This document shows positions 6,872 through 7,132 of a stretch of 7,132 bases of DNA, in pieces. The notes under the pieces are model-generated. The model was not told where the DNA came from, searched no databases, and saw only the letters and a list, made by a program, of their open reading frames with translations. The position numbers and the translations under genes are program-made. How positions within the stretch are numbered: the stretch's first letter is position 1; the number at the start of each line of letters is the position of its first letter. Source of the stretch: Erysipelotrichaceae bacterium (GTDB taxonomy: Bacteria > Bacillota_I > Bacilli_A > Erysipelotrichales > Erysipelotrichaceae); assembly GCA_024681275.1 (NCBI GenBank), contig JAILBD010000070.1:1-7132 (forward strand), read 5' to 3'.

Positions 6872-6880
6872 ATTTTATCA
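6872..6880 (-). promoter_or_regulatory. Candidate promoter for the preA-like/flavodoxin unit
   Basis: On the minus strand this reads TGATAAAAT, an extended -10 (TGn + TAAAAT). The -35 region is poor (TTTATG at 17 nt). It would give a leader of about 45-50 nt before the ATG at 6817. An alternative -10, TATGAT, lies closer to the gene at about 6850-6855 but has no -35 partner. It was judged by eye only. Confidence 0.35.
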
Positions 6881-6911
6881 TTGACTCGGCTCTTCATAAA
6901 AAGAAGTGCAT

Positions 6912-6944
6912 CGATTGAATCGTCCTATCGAGATGATCTATCAT
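6912..6944. repeat. Two small palindromes over the plus-strand promoter (possible operator)
   Basis: CGATTGAATCG (6912-6922) is a perfect 5-bp inverted repeat around one base and covers the -35 box. ATGATCTATCAT (6933-6944) is a perfect 5-bp inverted repeat around two bases and covers the -10 box. The placement would suit a repressor site. Both are short and could arise by chance in AT-rich intergenic DNA. No regulator gene is in view. Confidence 0.3.
6915..6944 (+). promoter_or_regulatory. Candidate promoter for the right-edge membrane-protein gene
   Basis: TTGAAT (6915-6920) and TATCAT (6939-6944), with 18-nt spacing, resemble a sigma-A promoter. Transcription would start near 6951, about 24 nt before the ATG at 6975. 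The ribosome site AAGGGGA lies at 6960-6966. Two short palindromes overlap the -35 and -10 boxes. Confidence 0.45.
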
Positions 6945-6974
6945 AGTAAATGAATCAAAAAGGGGAAACCAATC

Positions 6975-7132
6975 ATGAAAGAACTATTCAAGAAGATACA
7001 TACTGAACGCTTCCGCTGGTATGACGAGATCATCCTGGCAGCCATCACTTCCTTTTTCATCACCCTTCTCGGACAGATCGTTGGCCTCATCATCTGTAAA
7101 ATGATCGACGGGATCTTCGCCAGTGAAACGCC
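6975..7132 (+). CDS. Membrane protein of unknown function (N-terminal 52 codons, cut by window edge)
   Basis: The ORF opens with a short basic amphipathic stretch (MKELFKKIHTERFRWYDE). A hydrophobic segment of about 25 residues follows (roughly 19-43, EIILAAITSFFITLLGQI then VGLIICKM), most likely a first transmembrane helix. The reading frame stays open to the window edge. The start has a good ribosome site (AAGGGGA, 6960-6966, 8 nt away) and a candidate promoter, which supports a real gene. It is transcribed divergently from the preA-like unit. The N-terminus resembles those of polytopic membrane proteins such as CAAX-type (CPBP) proteases, but 52 residues are too few for a family call. Confidence 0.75.
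   Translation, partial: MKELFKKIHTERFRWYDEIILAAITSFFITLLGQIVGLIICKMIDGIFASET

Noticed and set aside
1..7132. Mobile element, CRISPR array, tRNA/rRNA, toxin-antitoxin or phage-defence cassette
   Set aside because: I saw no transposase or integrase motif, no regularly spaced repeat, no tRNA-like fold and no paired small genes. AddAB degrades phage DNA as a side activity but is a housekeeping repair enzyme.

Overview
The window looks like a piece of a low-to-mid GC Bacillota chromosome. The reasons are an AddA/AddB-type recombination nuclease pair instead of RecBCD, purine-rich Shine-Dalgarno sites, a clostridial-type lipoprotein, and TGA used as a stop. A short AddB and the general flavour of the proteins fit Erysipelotrichia-like lineages, but that placement is inference. 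Coding density is high. Five genes run on the minus strand and one partial gene starts on the plus strand at the right edge.

Read in the direction of transcription (right to left), the first minus-strand unit (6817 to 4236) has two genes that overlap by 4 nt. The first is a PreA/dihydropyrimidine-dehydrogenase-like FMN/iron-sulfur enzyme with an extra cysteine-rich N-terminal domain of the kind found in PreT. The second is a tandem flavodoxin-fold protein whose two halves carry complementary motifs. The unit ends at a clear intrinsic terminator (11-bp perfect stem plus T-run) at 4183-4217. Together the two genes look like a small cytoplasmic redox module, in which the flavoprotein may stand in for the missing PreT flavin subunit.

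The second minus-strand unit (about 4125 to beyond position 1) has a plausible extended -10 promoter. It encodes a lipoprotein with a tyrosine-phosphatase-like CX5R active site, then, 3 nt later, a short AddB without an ATP-binding P-loop but with intact nuclease and Fe-S motifs, then AddA, which overlaps addB by 8 nt and runs off the left edge. AddA and AddB should form the helicase-nuclease that processes double-strand breaks. The tight linkage of an exported phosphatase to this pair is unexplained.

The 157-bp divergent intergenic region at 6818-6974 holds candidate promoters for both directions and two small palindromes that overlap the plus-strand promoter. The plus-strand gene is cut after 52 codons and encodes the start of a membrane protein that I cannot name. 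There are no RNA genes, CRISPR arrays, insertion sequences or long repeats that I can see. I did not find a clearly new defence or mobile system. The most interesting points are the unusual domain architectures of the PreA-like protein, the tandem flavodoxin and the short AddB.
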